A stretch of DNA of 64,000 nt from Caenimonas soli. GTDB lineage: Bacteria > Pseudomonadota > Gammaproteobacteria > Burkholderiales > Burkholderiaceae_C. The DNA is taken from contig NZ_JABJVV010000013.1 in assembly GCF_013155545.1 (NCBI RefSeq), positions 106,896 through 170,895 on the forward strand, written 5' to 3'. Below are positions 1 to 7,995 of the stretch, piece after piece. Below the pieces are notes generated by a model, which was not told the origin of the DNA, searched no databases, and worked only from the letters and a program-made list of their open reading frames with translations. Within the stretch, counting starts at the first letter, position 1, and the number at the start of each line of letters is the position of its first letter. The position numbers and the translations under genes are program-made.

Positions 1-261
1 CTCCAGCTTTCCATCGGAAAGCTGGGCCATGGACTTGGCAAACTGCTGCGATGCCTCGACGCGAAAATGGGCTTGCAGCGCGGCCATGTCCTGCCAGCGC
101 TCAACGAAGACGAATCGTTCCGGCTGCTGCACGTCGCGGCTCACTTCATGCGAAACGCATCCCGGCTCGGCGCGAGACCGCAGCACGTGTTCAACGGCAA
201 GCTTCTGCATCGCCTCGCCGGCGCCTTCGCGCGCAATCGCATGGCCTGTCACGATGATCAT
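1..261 (-). CDS. ABM-domain (putative quinol monooxygenase) protein, 3' end outside window
   Basis: The first 87 codons of a small protein that runs off the left edge. The frame opens with MIIVTGHAIAREG and continues through EPGCVSHEVSRD and FVFVERWQD. This is the usual layout of the antibiotic-biosynthesis-monooxygenase (ABM) dimeric ferredoxin-like fold, in which a strand with E-x-W follows a G-C-x-x-(H/Y) turn. Family members are about 95-110 residues, so most of the gene is present. The ATG at 261 has GGAG eight bases upstream, which decides the start. It is the most distal visible gene of the leftward operon, 45 bp after the SDR that ends at 307. Such proteins often oxidise quinols or act as small stress enzymes. 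The substrate here is unknown. Confidence 0.75.
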   Translation of the reverse strand, partial: MIIVTGHAIAREGAGEAMQKLAVEHVLRSRAEPGCVSHEVSRDVQQPERFVFVERWQDMAALQAHFRVEASQQFAKSMAQLSDGKLE

Positions 262-306
262 CGTACGTACTCCGTATGGTGGTTGGGCAAAGAAAGCAGT
301 CGGAAG

Positions 307-1098
307 TCAGCGGGCGCTGGCGCCCCCGTCGATGGGGATGACGGCACCCGTCATGTAGCTCGACGCCGGTGACGCCAGCAGAAGCGCGAGCCCTTGGATC
401 TCCTGCGGTTGCGCGATGCGCCCCAACGGGATGTAGCTGCGCATGCGCTCCGCGCTTTCCGGCAGGCGCAGGCGCCCGCCGTTGATGCCGGTGGCGAAGG
501 GACCGGGCGCAATCGCATTGACCAGCACGTTGAAGGGCGCCAGTTCCACGGCAGCCTGGCGCACGAGGTTGTTGACTGCCGCCTTCGAGGCGACGTACGC
601 ATAGCCGGAAAGCGCTTCGGCGCGCAAGCCGGCGATCGACGAGGTCACGACGATCCGGCCCCGCCCGCGCGGCTTCATGTGGCGGCTGGCCGCACGCATA
701 GTCGCCAGGACACCATCGAGATTCACCCGAAGGACTCTGTCCCATGCGGCCATTTCGACGTTCTCCAGGCGGCCTGCATCCACCATGAAACCGCGGCCGG
801 CGCTCATGCCCGCATTGGCAAACACGCAGTCGATGCCGCCAGACTGCGCCGCCAGCGCATCCACCAAGCCATCCACCGCAGCGGTATCGCTGACATCCAG
901 GGGCGTACCTTTGACCTTCGGGTAGTGGGTCTGCAATCGGTTCAGCTCGACTCCGAGCAGTTCGGCGTCCGAGTCGGACATGACGACCTCGGCGCCGGCT
1001 TCGAGCATGGCCTCGGAAATCGCCAGCCCGATGCCGCTCGCAGCTCCGGTGACGAGGATCCGTTGGGCACTCAGATCGAATAGCGAAGGCAAGCTCAT
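307..1098 (-). CDS. SDR-family NAD(P)-dependent oxidoreductase
   Basis: A 263-residue classical short-chain dehydrogenase. The dinucleotide-binding TGAASGIG lies at residues 17-24, NAG at 95-97, the structural Asn at 126 (RVNLDG), the catalytic Ser near 153-154 (VTSS) and Y168-x3-K172 as the active-site pair. The C-terminal IPIDGG is typical of the subfamily. The length is normal and nothing is missing. It is one of three SDRs in the leftward operon. It probably oxidises or reduces a hydroxyacyl or alicyclic alcohol intermediate in the cytoplasm, but the sequence does not name the substrate. The SnoaL-like gene lies 12 bp upstream. Confidence 0.9.
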   Translation of the reverse strand: MSLPSLFDLSAQRILVTGAASGIGLAISEAMLEAGAEVVMSDSDAELLGVELNRLQTHYPKVKGTPLDVSDTAAVDGLVDALAAQSGGIDCVFANAGMSAGRGFMVDAGRLENVEMAAWDRVLRVNLDGVLATMRAASRHMKPRGRGRIVVTSSIAGLRAEALSGYAYVASKAAVNNLVRQAAVELAPFNVLVNAIAPGPFATGINGGRLRLPESAERMRSYIPLGRIAQPQEIQGLALLLASPASSYMTGAVIPIDGGASAR

Positions 1099-1110
1099 GG
1101 GTGCTCCGGT

Positions 1111-1608
1111 TCAGTTCTTCTTGAGGGGGATGAGATCGTCCCAGCGCTCGGCCGCTTCGATCATGTAGTGCACGCTGAGCACCACGCGCTGGAACATCCA
1201 CTGGCCGTCGATGCGGATGTACTCGTCGTCGAATCGGCCCACCACGTAGTAGCTCTTGCCGTCGCGCACGGGACGACCATCTAGGTAGCTGAATCCGGTG
1301 CCATGATTTCCCTCTACGTCCACAACGTGGTTGTGAATGAACTGCCGCGCCGACTGAACGGGGAAAGAGGCAAAAAAAGCCCGGATGTTCTCGCGTCCCC
1401 GAACCTCGGGGCGGCCTCCGTAGACGATCGCCGCATCCGGTGCGAAGAGTTCGTACAGCCGTGGGCCGGCGTCCTCGTTGACCAGCTCGTGGTAACGCGC
1501 TCGCAGCGAGCGGATGGCTTCGATGCTGTCGAACCGTTCGACCTGAGCCTTCAGGGCGTGGACCTGCTGCTGGAGTGCCGCGAATGCCGCGGCGTCGGGT
1601 GCTGTCAT
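1111..1608 (-). CDS. SnoaL-like / NTF2-fold protein
   Basis: A protein of 165 residues with the NTF2-like cone fold pattern. An N-terminal helix (VERFDSIEAIRSLRARYHE) precedes the strand AAIVYGG, then RGRENIRAFFASF, then HNHVVDVEG and the terminal WMFQRVVL. Relatives include SnoaL cyclases, scytalone dehydratase-like and ring-hydroxylating-dioxygenase-beta-like proteins that isomerise, dehydrate or hydrolyse small ring substrates. The start ATG at 1608 overlaps the TGA of the upstream SDR as ATGA, so translation is probably coupled. An open frame extends upstream but only antisense-like into the SDR, so the coupled ATG is preferred. Catalytic residues cannot be assigned with confidence. Confidence 0.8.
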   Translation of the reverse strand: MTAPDAAAFAALQQQVHALKAQVERFDSIEAIRSLRARYHELVNEDAGPRLYELFAPDAAIVYGGRPEVRGRENIRAFFASFPVQSARQFIHNHVVDVEGNHGTGFSYLDGRPVRDGKSYYVVGRFDDEYIRIDGQWMFQRVVLSVHYMIEAAERWDDLIPLKKN

Positions 1609-2438
1609 TGCGTACTTTCTTGATGGATGGCGCGGAAGTCGCCGAGGATCTGTTGCATGCGGCGCTCGACCGAAGCGCCGGTCTGCGCATGTGGAATGAC
1701 GTAAAAGCGGCGCGCGTGAATGGCTTCCAGTGTCATTCGCGCGACGTCGCTGGCGTCGACAGGGGATGCCGCCATGCCAGCGCGCACCCGGTCTTCGTAG
1801 GCCGCGGCGGTCGGACCCGAGGCCGCCAGAGAAACCGGCCGGTTGCGCTGCGACCGAAGGATGCCTGTGGGCAGCAGCGAGGGGCACAGCACCGAAACGC
1901 CGATGGGGGCGCCAGTCTGTTCCAGGTCCTTCGCCAAACACTCGGAGAACGCCACCACGGCGTGTTTGGTAGCGCTGTAGACGGCGGAGCCGGGTAGCGT
2001 CGCAAGCCCCGCGGCCGAAGACGTATTGACGACGTGTGCCGGCGTGCCGCGCTCAAGCATGCGAGGGACGAAAGCGCGGACGCCGTTCGCCACGCCCATC
2101 ACATTCACGCCAAGTACCCATTGCCAGTCCGCCTCGGTGGCGCTCCAGGCCGGTCCGAGGACGGCGACGCCGGCGTTGTTGAAGAGCCAATCCACCCCGC
2201 CCCATGCGCGCCAACTTGCTTGCGCGAGCCGCTCGACGTCGGCCGCATTCGACACGTCGCAGACTTGTACGAAGCAGGGAGCCCCGAGTGCTTCGACCAA
2301 GGCCTGCGTATGCGCGAGCGGGCCGGCTTCGATATCGGAAATCACCAGTGCCATCTGTTCGCGCGCACACGCCAGTGCAAGTTCCCTTCCGATGCCGCTG
2401 CCCGCGCCCGTGACAACGGCAACCCGCGGCGCCGTCAT
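1605..2438 (-). CDS. SDR-family oxidoreductase
   Basis: A 277-residue classical SDR. TGAGSGIG spans residues 10-17, NNAG 87-90, catalytic Ser 140-141 (NTSS) and Y154-x3-K158. After the core it has the longer C-terminal arm (substrate loop with SLLPTGILRS and a final helix) common in SDRs that act on bulky or acyl substrates. Its ATG overlaps the TGA of the Bug receptor gene upstream, and its own TGA overlaps the next ATG. The Bug, SDR and SnoaL genes therefore form a tightly coupled trio. The substrate is not determinable from sequence. Confidence 0.9.
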   Translation of the reverse strand: MTAPRVAVVTGAGSGIGRELALACAREQMALVISDIEAGPLAHTQALVEALGAPCFVQVCDVSNAADVERLAQASWRAWGGVDWLFNNAGVAVLGPAWSATEADWQWVLGVNVMGVANGVRAFVPRMLERGTPAHVVNTSSAAGLATLPGSAVYSATKHAVVAFSECLAKDLEQTGAPIGVSVLCPSLLPTGILRSQRNRPVSLAASGPTAAAYEDRVRAGMAASPVDASDVARMTLEAIHARRFYVIPHAQTGASVERRMQQILGDFRAIHQESTQ

Positions 2439-3406
2439 TCGAGACTGGCTCCGGACTTGCGGATCACTTCAGTCCACTTCCCCGCCTCGCTGGCGACATA
2501 GGCCTGGAACGCCTCGTGCGGCATACCGATTGTGAAGCTGGCGGCCGAATCGAGCGCGGCCTTGACGACCGGCGAGATCATGACCTGATTCATTTCGTCC
2601 GAGAGCCGCTTCACGATGGCGGCCGGGGTGTTGGCCGGCGCGAACAGGCCACCCCAGCTGAGCGCTTCCACACCGGCGAAGCCCGCTTCGGCCATAGTGG
2701 GTACGTTCGGCAGGACCGCGATGCGGCTCGCGCTGGTGACCGCAAGGGCATTGATCTTGCCGGTGCGGATATGCGGTGCAGACGTCTGGACGAAATCGAA
2801 CATCACATCCACATTGCCGGCCATCAAATCGACCAGTGCCGCGGAACTGGCCTTGTACGGAATGTGGGTGAAGCGCGCTCCCGTGCGGGTTTGCAGCAAC
2901 TCCAGACACAGATGGCCCGAGGTACCGTTGCCTCCCGATCCAAAGTTGAGCTTGCCCGGTTGCTTCTTGCCGAACTCGACCACTTCGGCGACGTTGGTGA
3001 ATTTTCGTGCGGGGTTCGCCACGAGCACGTTGGCGTTGCCCGTGAGACCGTGGATGGCAACGAAATCCTTGACCGGGTCATAGCGTATCGTCTTGTACAG
3101 CGCGCTGTTGGTGCCTTGCGTGCCCTGGGTGCCGATCAGCAGTGTGTACCCGTCGGGCGCGGCCCGCGCCACGTATTCCGCCCCAATGGAGCCGCTCACA
3201 CCGACCCGGTTGTCGATGACGATGGGCTGGCCGAGGCGATCGCTGAGCACGCGCGCGATCACACGGGCTTGCGCATCGACGACGCTTCCCGCGGAAAACG
3301 GCACGACCAAGGTTATGGGTCGCTGTGGATAGACGCCCTGTGCGAACGAGGGCGGCGATAGCGGCAGCGCGCTAATGGAAAGCGCGAAGATGCGACGATT
3401 GATCAT
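2435..3406 (-). CDS. Bug-family periplasmic solute receptor (TTT type)
   Basis: A 323-residue receptor of the Bug (Bordetella uptake gene) family, the periplasmic partner of tripartite tricarboxylate transporters. A signal peptide (MINRRIFALSISALPLSPPSFAQ) precedes YPQRPITLVVPFSAGS, then the family signatures LGQPIVIDNR, AAPDGYTLLIG, YDPVKDF and HIPYKASSAALVDLMAGNVDVMFD. The ligand is expected to be a carboxylate. No TctA/TctB membrane subunits occur in the window, so it must use subunits encoded elsewhere. It is coupled by ATGA to the downstream SDR, which points to a substrate of the same pathway. Confidence 0.92.
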   Translation of the reverse strand: MINRRIFALSISALPLSPPSFAQGVYPQRPITLVVPFSAGSVVDAQARVIARVLSDRLGQPIVIDNRVGVSGSIGAEYVARAAPDGYTLLIGTQGTQGTNSALYKTIRYDPVKDFVAIHGLTGNANVLVANPARKFTNVAEVVEFGKKQPGKLNFGSGGNGTSGHLCLELLQTRTGARFTHIPYKASSAALVDLMAGNVDVMFDFVQTSAPHIRTGKINALAVTSASRIAVLPNVPTMAEAGFAGVEALSWGGLFAPANTPAAIVKRLSDEMNQVMISPVVKAALDSAASFTIGMPHEAFQAYVASEAGKWTEVIRKSGASLE

Positions 3407-3430
3407 GGGTGTGTCTTCCTGTTTGTCAAT

Positions 3431-4246
3431 TCAAATCATGGTGAAGCCGCCTGAGGCACCAATCGTCTGTCCCGTGATGAACAGCGCTCGGTCCGAGGCA
3501 AGGAAGGCCACCAATCCAGACACATCGGTCGGGCGCGAGAGCCGGCCGACTCCCTTGGAGATCGGGTAGGCGCCGAGCATCTTGCCCAGCAGTTCGTTGT
3601 TCTCCACCGTAGCGTTGACGTTCAGGGGGCCGTCCTTGATGCCTTCGTGCGATACCGCGCCCAGTGCCACCGAATTGACCGTGATCGCATGGCGTCCGTG
3701 CTCGCGCGCCAGTGCTTTGGCGAAGCCGGCGATGGCTGCCTTCGCGCCCGAATACACCGCCATATTGGCTTCGCCGATGCGTCCGGCTTCGGAGATGATA
3801 TTGACGATGCGGCCGCTCTTGCGTTCGACCATGCCGGGCAACACGGCACGACAGCAATGCATGGTGCCGTAGACATTGAGATCCACGATCTTGGTCCAGT
3901 CAGCGACCGGCATATCAATGAACGGCGGCGTGCGGCCGCCTTTTTCGCGGCGCTCGGGGATGATGCCGGCGTTGTTGACCAGCACGGTGACCGGTGTCCC
4001 GAAATGGCTGGCAGCGCGAGCCACCATGGCCTCGACCTCGTCCTGCTTCGTGATGTCCGCGGGCGCGGCCCAGGCGCGGCCGCCGGCCGCCGTGATCTCG
4101 GTCGCAACGGCCTCGGCACGCTCGGCGAACAGGTCGTTGACGACGACCTGGGCCCCTTCGGCCGCGAGCTCGATGCAGATTTGCCGGCCGACGCCTTGGC
4201 CTCCGCCGGTGACGAGTGCCACTTGTCCATTCAATCCGAGTTGCAT
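3431..4246 (-). CDS. SDR-family oxidoreductase, BadH-like
   Basis: A 271-residue SDR with TGGGQGVG at 13-20, NNAG at 91-94, Ser152 in NIISEAGR and Y165-x3-K169. The segment around the active site (IISEAGRIGEANMAVYSGAK) resembles the 2-hydroxycyclohexanecarboxyl-CoA dehydrogenase (BadH)/3-oxoacyl-ACP reductase branch, which acts on CoA-bound beta-hydroxy acids. It sits directly after an enoyl-CoA hydratase gene (31 bp), as expected for the hydration and oxidation steps of a beta-oxidation-like route. The assignment to beta-hydroxyacyl-CoA dehydrogenase is inferred from resemblance and context. Confidence 0.9.
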   Translation of the reverse strand: MQLGLNGQVALVTGGGQGVGRQICIELAAEGAQVVVNDLFAERAEAVATEITAAGGRAWAAPADITKQDEVEAMVARAASHFGTPVTVLVNNAGIIPERREKGGRTPPFIDMPVADWTKIVDLNVYGTMHCCRAVLPGMVERKSGRIVNIISEAGRIGEANMAVYSGAKAAIAGFAKALAREHGRHAITVNSVALGAVSHEGIKDGPLNVNATVENNELLGKMLGAYPISKGVGRLSRPTDVSGLVAFLASDRALFITGQTIGASGGFTMI

Positions 4247-4277
4247 GTCATTTCCTTCTTGAGGTGTGGGTAGAGGA

Positions 4278-5087
4278 TCAGCGTCCCTTGAAGCGGGGCT
4301 CGCGCTTCTCGACGAATGCGCGCATGCCCTCGACGCGGTCCTCGCTGTCGACGATCATGGCGGCGGCGTAGCGTTCGTACTCGAGGCCTGAATCCAGGTC
4401 TGTTTGCATCCCGCGGTTGATCGCACGTTTGGCGAAACGCACCGCGAGCGGCGGGTGCCGCGCGATGCGCTGGGCCAGCTCCAGTGCGGCCGGCATCAGT
4501 TCGGCGGGCGGCAGCACGCGGCTCACGAGGCCGTAGCGATGTGCGGTTTCGGCGTCGATGAGGTCGGCCGTGAGGATCAGTTCCTTGGCGCGAGCCTCTC
4601 CGATGAGCCGCGGCAACCGTTGGGTGCCACCGGCAGCAGGGATCACACCGAGCTTGATCTCGGGCAGGCCGAAGCGCGCGCTGGACGCGGCCAGGCGGAT
4701 GTCGCAGCACAGCGCAATCTCCAGGCCACCCCCCAGGGCGACGCCATTGATGGCCGCAACGACCGGCTTTTCGAATTCTTCGATGTTGCGAAACAGATCG
4801 TGCGTGGCCTTCTGGCGCACGAAGTACTCGGTGCCTCGTACCACGTCGGTGGCGCGTTCCTTGATGTCGGCGCCGGCGCAGAAGGCGCGGTCACCGCTGC
4901 CGGTGATCAGCACCGCACGCACGCGCTCGTCTCCTCTCGCCAGCTCGAAGAACGCGCGCGCCAGGTCGGGCTTCATCGTGCCGCCCAGGGTGTTCATGCG
5001 GTCAGGGCGATTTAGCGTGATCACGGCGACCTGGTCGCGCACTTCGTAGAGCAGCGTGCCCAGGTCTTGAATGTCGGTGGAAGTCAT
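4278..5087 (-). CDS. Enoyl-CoA hydratase (crotonase family)
   Basis: A crotonase-fold protein of 269 residues with both catalytic glutamates: E123 in GGGLEIAL and E143 in FGLPEIKLG. The oxyanion-hole segments FCAGADIKE (69-77) and ALGGG, and the following IPAAGGTQRLPR, are also intact. It should hydrate a trans-2-enoyl-CoA in the cytoplasm. It lies between the thiolase-fold gene and the BadH-like SDR, giving hydratase, dehydrogenase and C-C cleavage functions side by side. Length and start (ATG at 5087, 33 bp after the preceding gene) are normal. Confidence 0.93.
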   Translation of the reverse strand: MTSTDIQDLGTLLYEVRDQVAVITLNRPDRMNTLGGTMKPDLARAFFELARGDERVRAVLITGSGDRAFCAGADIKERATDVVRGTEYFVRQKATHDLFRNIEEFEKPVVAAINGVALGGGLEIALCCDIRLAASSARFGLPEIKLGVIPAAGGTQRLPRLIGEARAKELILTADLIDAETAHRYGLVSRVLPPAELMPAALELAQRIARHPPLAVRFAKRAINRGMQTDLDSGLEYERYAAAMIVDSEDRVEGMRAFVEKREPRFKGR

Positions 5088-5120
5088 GGAGGTGTTCCTA
5101 TTGTTGAAACGCGTCGGCGC

Positions 5121-6275
5121 TCAGGTGGATGCGGAGAGCACATGCGCGATCGATACAGACCCCAAGCCGATCATGTGCGCCATGCCCCAACGGGCTTGCG
5201 GGTGTTGTCGGCCTTCCGCCTCGCCGCGCAGTTGGCGCGTCAGTTCCGCCAACTGACCGATGCCCGTGGGGCCCAGCGGATGACCCATACCGATCAAGCC
5301 GCCCGAGGCGTTGATGGCGCAGCGTCCGCCGATCTGCGAGTCGCCGCGTGCCAGAAACCGTGCCCCTTCGCCGGCTTCGCAGACGCCGATGGCCTCGCTG
5401 TACAGCAGTTCCTCCACCGAGAATGCGTCGTGCAGTTCGAGCAGGTCGAGCTCCGTTGGAGCGATGCCCGCCTGTTCGAAGGCGGCCCGGGCACTGGAGC
5501 GCACGAGTTCGATGGCGGCGTCGCCATAGCGGCTCTCGTCGCGCTCGCTGCCGGCCACCGAGGCGCGCACGCGCACACAGCGCCGTGCATCGAGGCCCAT
5601 CCGCTGGATTGCCCGGCCGGACACGAGCAGCACCGCAGCCGCACCCTCGCCGCGGGGGCAGCACTGCTGCACGGTGAGGTCTCCCGCCACGCGTGGCGAG
5701 GCCAGCACCTGCGCGAGCGTGCGCGGCTTGCGGAACTGGGCGAAGGGATTGCGTGCCGCATTGCCGTGGTTCTTGACGGCGACCCCCGCCATTTCTTCCA
5801 CGCTCGCTCCCCGCTCGCGCAAATAGGTGCGCGCCATCATTGCGAACTTGACGGCAGGGATGGTGGCCGTGTCGCTCAACCGCTCCAAACCGTCCTTGTT
5901 CGCGGCGCGGCGCCCGTCCCCGTGCTTGTCCACGCCCACGGCAAGGACCGCGTCGCTCGTGCCGGCCGCAATCTCCATGCAGGCCTGGCGGAATGCGAAC
6001 GAGCCCGAGGCGGAAGCGTTCTCTACCTGCGTGACGCCCAGGCCGGTCGAGCCCAGGTGGCGCAGCATCACGCGCCCGGCGGCCATGCCGATCGAGGTCG
6101 TGCCGACATAGGCGCTCTGGACCTGGTTCCAGCGCAGACCCGCGTCGGCCAGTGCTGCGCGTACCGCCGTCAGGCCCAACTGGGTGTAGGGCGTCTCGCT
6201 AGGGAACTGATACGGGTGCAAGCCGATGCCGGCGATGTAGACGCCGCCGGTGGCGTCAATCCAGTTGGCACTCAT
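5121..6275 (-). CDS. Thiolase-fold lipid-transfer (SCP-x/Ltp-type) protein lacking catalytic cysteines
   Basis: A 384-residue thiolase-superfamily protein. The nucleophile motif normally written NACASG reads NASASG here (residues 86-91), with Ser88 in the cysteine position. The C-terminal CxG motif is also missing: residues 369-375 read IGLGSVS. HDAF (His282) and GHP (His332) are kept. True thiolases need the first cysteine. Ltp-type proteins such as Ltp2 pair with a DUF35 protein and act as aldolases/retro-aldolases in steroid side-chain removal. The DUF35 gene is immediately upstream and overlaps by ATGA, which supports that type of complex. The most likely role is C-C cleavage of a beta-hydroxy branched acyl-CoA. 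Thiolysis is unlikely. Frame and length are intact, so this is not a pseudogene. Confidence 0.88.
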   Translation of the reverse strand: MSANWIDATGGVYIAGIGLHPYQFPSETPYTQLGLTAVRAALADAGLRWNQVQSAYVGTTSIGMAAGRVMLRHLGSTGLGVTQVENASASGSFAFRQACMEIAAGTSDAVLAVGVDKHGDGRRAANKDGLERLSDTATIPAVKFAMMARTYLRERGASVEEMAGVAVKNHGNAARNPFAQFRKPRTLAQVLASPRVAGDLTVQQCCPRGEGAAAVLLVSGRAIQRMGLDARRCVRVRASVAGSERDESRYGDAAIELVRSSARAAFEQAGIAPTELDLLELHDAFSVEELLYSEAIGVCEAGEGARFLARGDSQIGGRCAINASGGLIGMGHPLGPTGIGQLAELTRQLRGEAEGRQHPQARWGMAHMIGLGSVSIAHVLSAST

Positions 6276-6703
6276 GGCGTCACCTTGGGGTCGGCTGGCA
6301 TGAAGCGGCAGGCATACACACCCTGGGCTTCCCGCACCTCGGCAACCGCTCGAACAATCATGCCTGGGCGCAGCACGGTCTCGTCACTGGCCGAGATCAC
6401 GCCTTCCTCGACGATCCCGTCTGCAATGCGTACATCCCCTGCGATGCTGGGCGCGGCCATGCCCGGTGCCAGTGGAACGTGGAGCGTGACGTACTCCAGC
6501 AACTCACCACCGCCTGGGCGGCTCAGCTTCTGCGCGTCGACCAGCGGATCACCGCAATGCGCGCAGCCCGGCACGTTGGCCGGAAAGCTCAAGCCGCTGC
6601 ACGCACGGCACTGCACGAAGAAGAAATCGAGTGAATGGCCATCCTCTGCCAACTGGTAGAGCGTGGGATGCAGCGGCTTCAAGGGAGTCTGTGGTTCGGT
6701 CAT
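6272..6703 (-). CDS. DUF35 OB-fold/zinc-ribbon protein, partner of the thiolase-fold enzyme
   Basis: About 143 residues with an N-terminal zinc ribbon, CRAC and CAHC (cysteines at 32, 35, 47 and 50 from this ATG), followed by an OB fold (ELLEYVTLHVPL, VRAVAEV, ACRFMPAD). DUF35 proteins bind acyl-CoA and form obligatory complexes with thiolase-like enzymes of the Ltp/SCP-x type. The last bases overlap the thiolase-fold start as ATGA, the classic arrangement of the pair. A TTG at 6724 would add seven residues. Neither start has a strong ribosome-binding site, so the ATG at 6703 is used. Confidence 0.85.
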   Translation of the reverse strand: MTEPQTPLKPLHPTLYQLAEDGHSLDFFFVQCRACSGLSFPANVPGCAHCGDPLVDAQKLSRPGGGELLEYVTLHVPLAPGMAAPSIAGDVRIADGIVEEGVISASDETVLRPGMIVRAVAEVREAQGVYACRFMPADPKVTP

Positions 6704-6763
6704 GGGGAATCGAAGGGATGACAAGGAAGTGGGTCGAGCGGCGGAGCGAACTCAGTCGCCGCC

Positions 6764-6831
6764 GGGCCGCCCCAAGGCGACTGAAGCCCCCTCGGGGGGC
6801 AGCGCAGTACACGCAGTGACAAGCGTGGGGG
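6764..6831. repeat. Comamonadaceae-like intergenic palindromic repeat
   Basis: The gap between the DUF35 and Bug genes contains GGGCCGCCCCAAGGCGACTG, then the perfect stem GCCCCC/GGGGGC at 6786-6800 with loop TCG, then GGCAGCGCAGTACACGCAGT and AAGCGTGGGGG. From memory, near-identical strings recur between genes in Acidovorax, Variovorax and Delftia. The stem is not followed by a T tract, so it is not a typical intrinsic terminator. It may act as a transcript-processing or REP-like element. Only one copy is visible here. Confidence 0.55.
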
Positions 6832-6839
6832 TCATGGTC

Positions 6840-7820
6840 TCAGTCGAGCTTGGCGCCGGACTGCAGCACGACCTCACGCCAGCGCGTCATCTCCGACTTC
6901 ACGAAGGCACCGAGCTTCTCGTCGCGCAGGCCTGTGAGCGGGACGCTGCCGAATTTCTCGGTGCTCTGCATCATCTCGGGATGGACGATGGCTTTCGCGA
7001 TTTCATCGCCGAGGCGCTTCACGATCTCAGGGGGTGTCTTCGCCGGAACGAACACTGCGCCCCAGGCAGTCGATTCGGCGTTGGAAAAGCCAGATTCACT
7101 GAGCGCCGGAACGTCCGGGGCACTGGTAAGCCGCTTCTTGGCGGTGACCGCCAATGCCTTGAGCTTTTGTGCCTGGATGAAGGGCAGCATCACCGCCGGG
7201 TAGTCGAACATCACATCGATGTTCCCAGCCATCAAATCGGTCAAAGCAGGACTGCTTCCCTTGTAAGGAATGTGCGTCATCTTGATGCCTGCTGCGGTCT
7301 GGAACAGCTCGGCCGTCAAGTGCGTCCCCGTTCCCGACCCGGCCGAACCGAAGGTCACTTTGCCGGGATTGGCTTTGGCAAACGCGATCAGTTCGGAAAC
7401 GCTCTTGTAGGGCCGCGCGGGATGGGTCACCAGCATCAACGGCGTTTCCGACAGTGCGTGCACGGGCACGAAATCTTTCACAGGGTCGTAGCCCACGTTC
7501 TTGTAGAGCGCGAGATTGGCGCCATGCGTGCCCTGGGTACCGTAGATCAGCGTGTAACCGTCCGGTGCCTGGCGCGCGGCGGTTGCCACGCCGATCGATC
7601 CACCCGCACCAGGCCGGTTGTCCACGAGCACCGTCTGGCCCAGCTGGGCTCCGAGCAGTTTGGCCAGCAAGCGCGAGGTGCTGTCGGTGATGCCGCCTGG
7701 GGTGAAAGGCACGACGAAGGTGATGGGCTTGGTCGGCCATGCCTCGCCAGCGGCGTGGAGTGTCCCGAGGGCCAGGGACCCGACTAGAAGAACCACCAGT
7801 TTCTGTAGACCACTTCGCAT
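6840..7820 (-). CDS. Bug-family periplasmic solute receptor (TTT type)
   Basis: A 326-residue receptor with a signal peptide (MRSGLQKLVVLLVGSLALGTLHA), then WPTKPITFVVPFTPGG, LGQTVLVDNRPGAGG, APDGYTLIYG, DPVKDF and HIPYKGSSPALTDLMAGNIDVMFD, all Bug signatures. The start is the ATG at 7820 because GGAG lies six bases upstream. A longer frame would place the ribosome-binding site inside the coding region. It is the first gene of the leftward operon and faces the IclR gene across an AT-rich 189-bp promoter region. The ligand is presumably a carboxylate that enters the route encoded downstream. Confidence 0.92.
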   Translation of the reverse strand: MRSGLQKLVVLLVGSLALGTLHAAGEAWPTKPITFVVPFTPGGITDSTSRLLAKLLGAQLGQTVLVDNRPGAGGSIGVATAARQAPDGYTLIYGTQGTHGANLALYKNVGYDPVKDFVPVHALSETPLMLVTHPARPYKSVSELIAFAKANPGKVTFGSAGSGTGTHLTAELFQTAAGIKMTHIPYKGSSPALTDLMAGNIDVMFDYPAVMLPFIQAQKLKALAVTAKKRLTSAPDVPALSESGFSNAESTAWGAVFVPAKTPPEIVKRLGDEIAKAIVHPEMMQSTEKFGSVPLTGLRDEKLGAFVKSEMTRWREVVLQSGAKLD

Positions 7821-7858
7821 GCTTGTCTCCATTTATTGTTGCCAGTAATTCACGATTA

Positions 7859-7884
7859 CTCGTAGAATACTTCAATATCTCGTA
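7859..7884. promoter_or_regulatory. Two CTCGTA half-sites upstream of the leftward operon
   Basis: CTCGTA occurs at 7859-7864 and again at 7879-7884, exactly 20 bp apart (about two helical turns), inside the AT-rich promoter region in front of the Bug gene. The core TCGTA is shared with the perfect inverted repeat at 7978-7995 next to the IclR start. The repeated half-sites suggest binding sites of the IclR regulator on the operon side of the divergent promoter. Proposed from pattern only. Confidence 0.45.
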
Positions 7885-7977
7885 TAAACGCAAGTAGAAA
7901 AAATGGCCGGCCTATCAATTTGAATTGCAATCCACCCTCTGTTTTTGTCTGAGTTATTTAGATTTCCTTCGCTATCA

Positions 7978-7995
7978 TTCGTACTTATCTACGAA
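7978..7995. promoter_or_regulatory. Inverted repeat TTCGTA-N6-TACGAA, probable IclR operator
   Basis: Perfect 6-bp arms TTCGTA and TACGAA are separated by six bases, 14 bp before the IclR start codon and just upstream of its GGAGG ribosome-binding site. IclR proteins bind short palindromes of this size as dimers and usually repress themselves. The position over the probable transcription start fits autoregulation. Confidence 0.55.

Noticed and set aside
191..1690. A 499-codon open frame on the minus strand
   Set aside because: It runs through two genes in a different frame and its protein is Arg/Pro-rich with no domain. GC-rich DNA produces such long chance frames.
4278..6275. Annotating 5121-6275 as a normal acetyl-CoA acetyltransferase completing beta-oxidation
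   Set aside because: Both catalytic cysteine positions are substituted and a DUF35 partner is present.
5067..6659. A 530-codon plus-strand frame antisense to the thiolase-fold gene
   Set aside because: No family resemblance, no ribosome-binding site, and both overlapping minus-strand genes have clear domain motifs.
6786..6800. Intrinsic terminator after the Bug gene
   Set aside because: The stem is strong but no T tract follows on either strand. It matches a dispersed repeat better.
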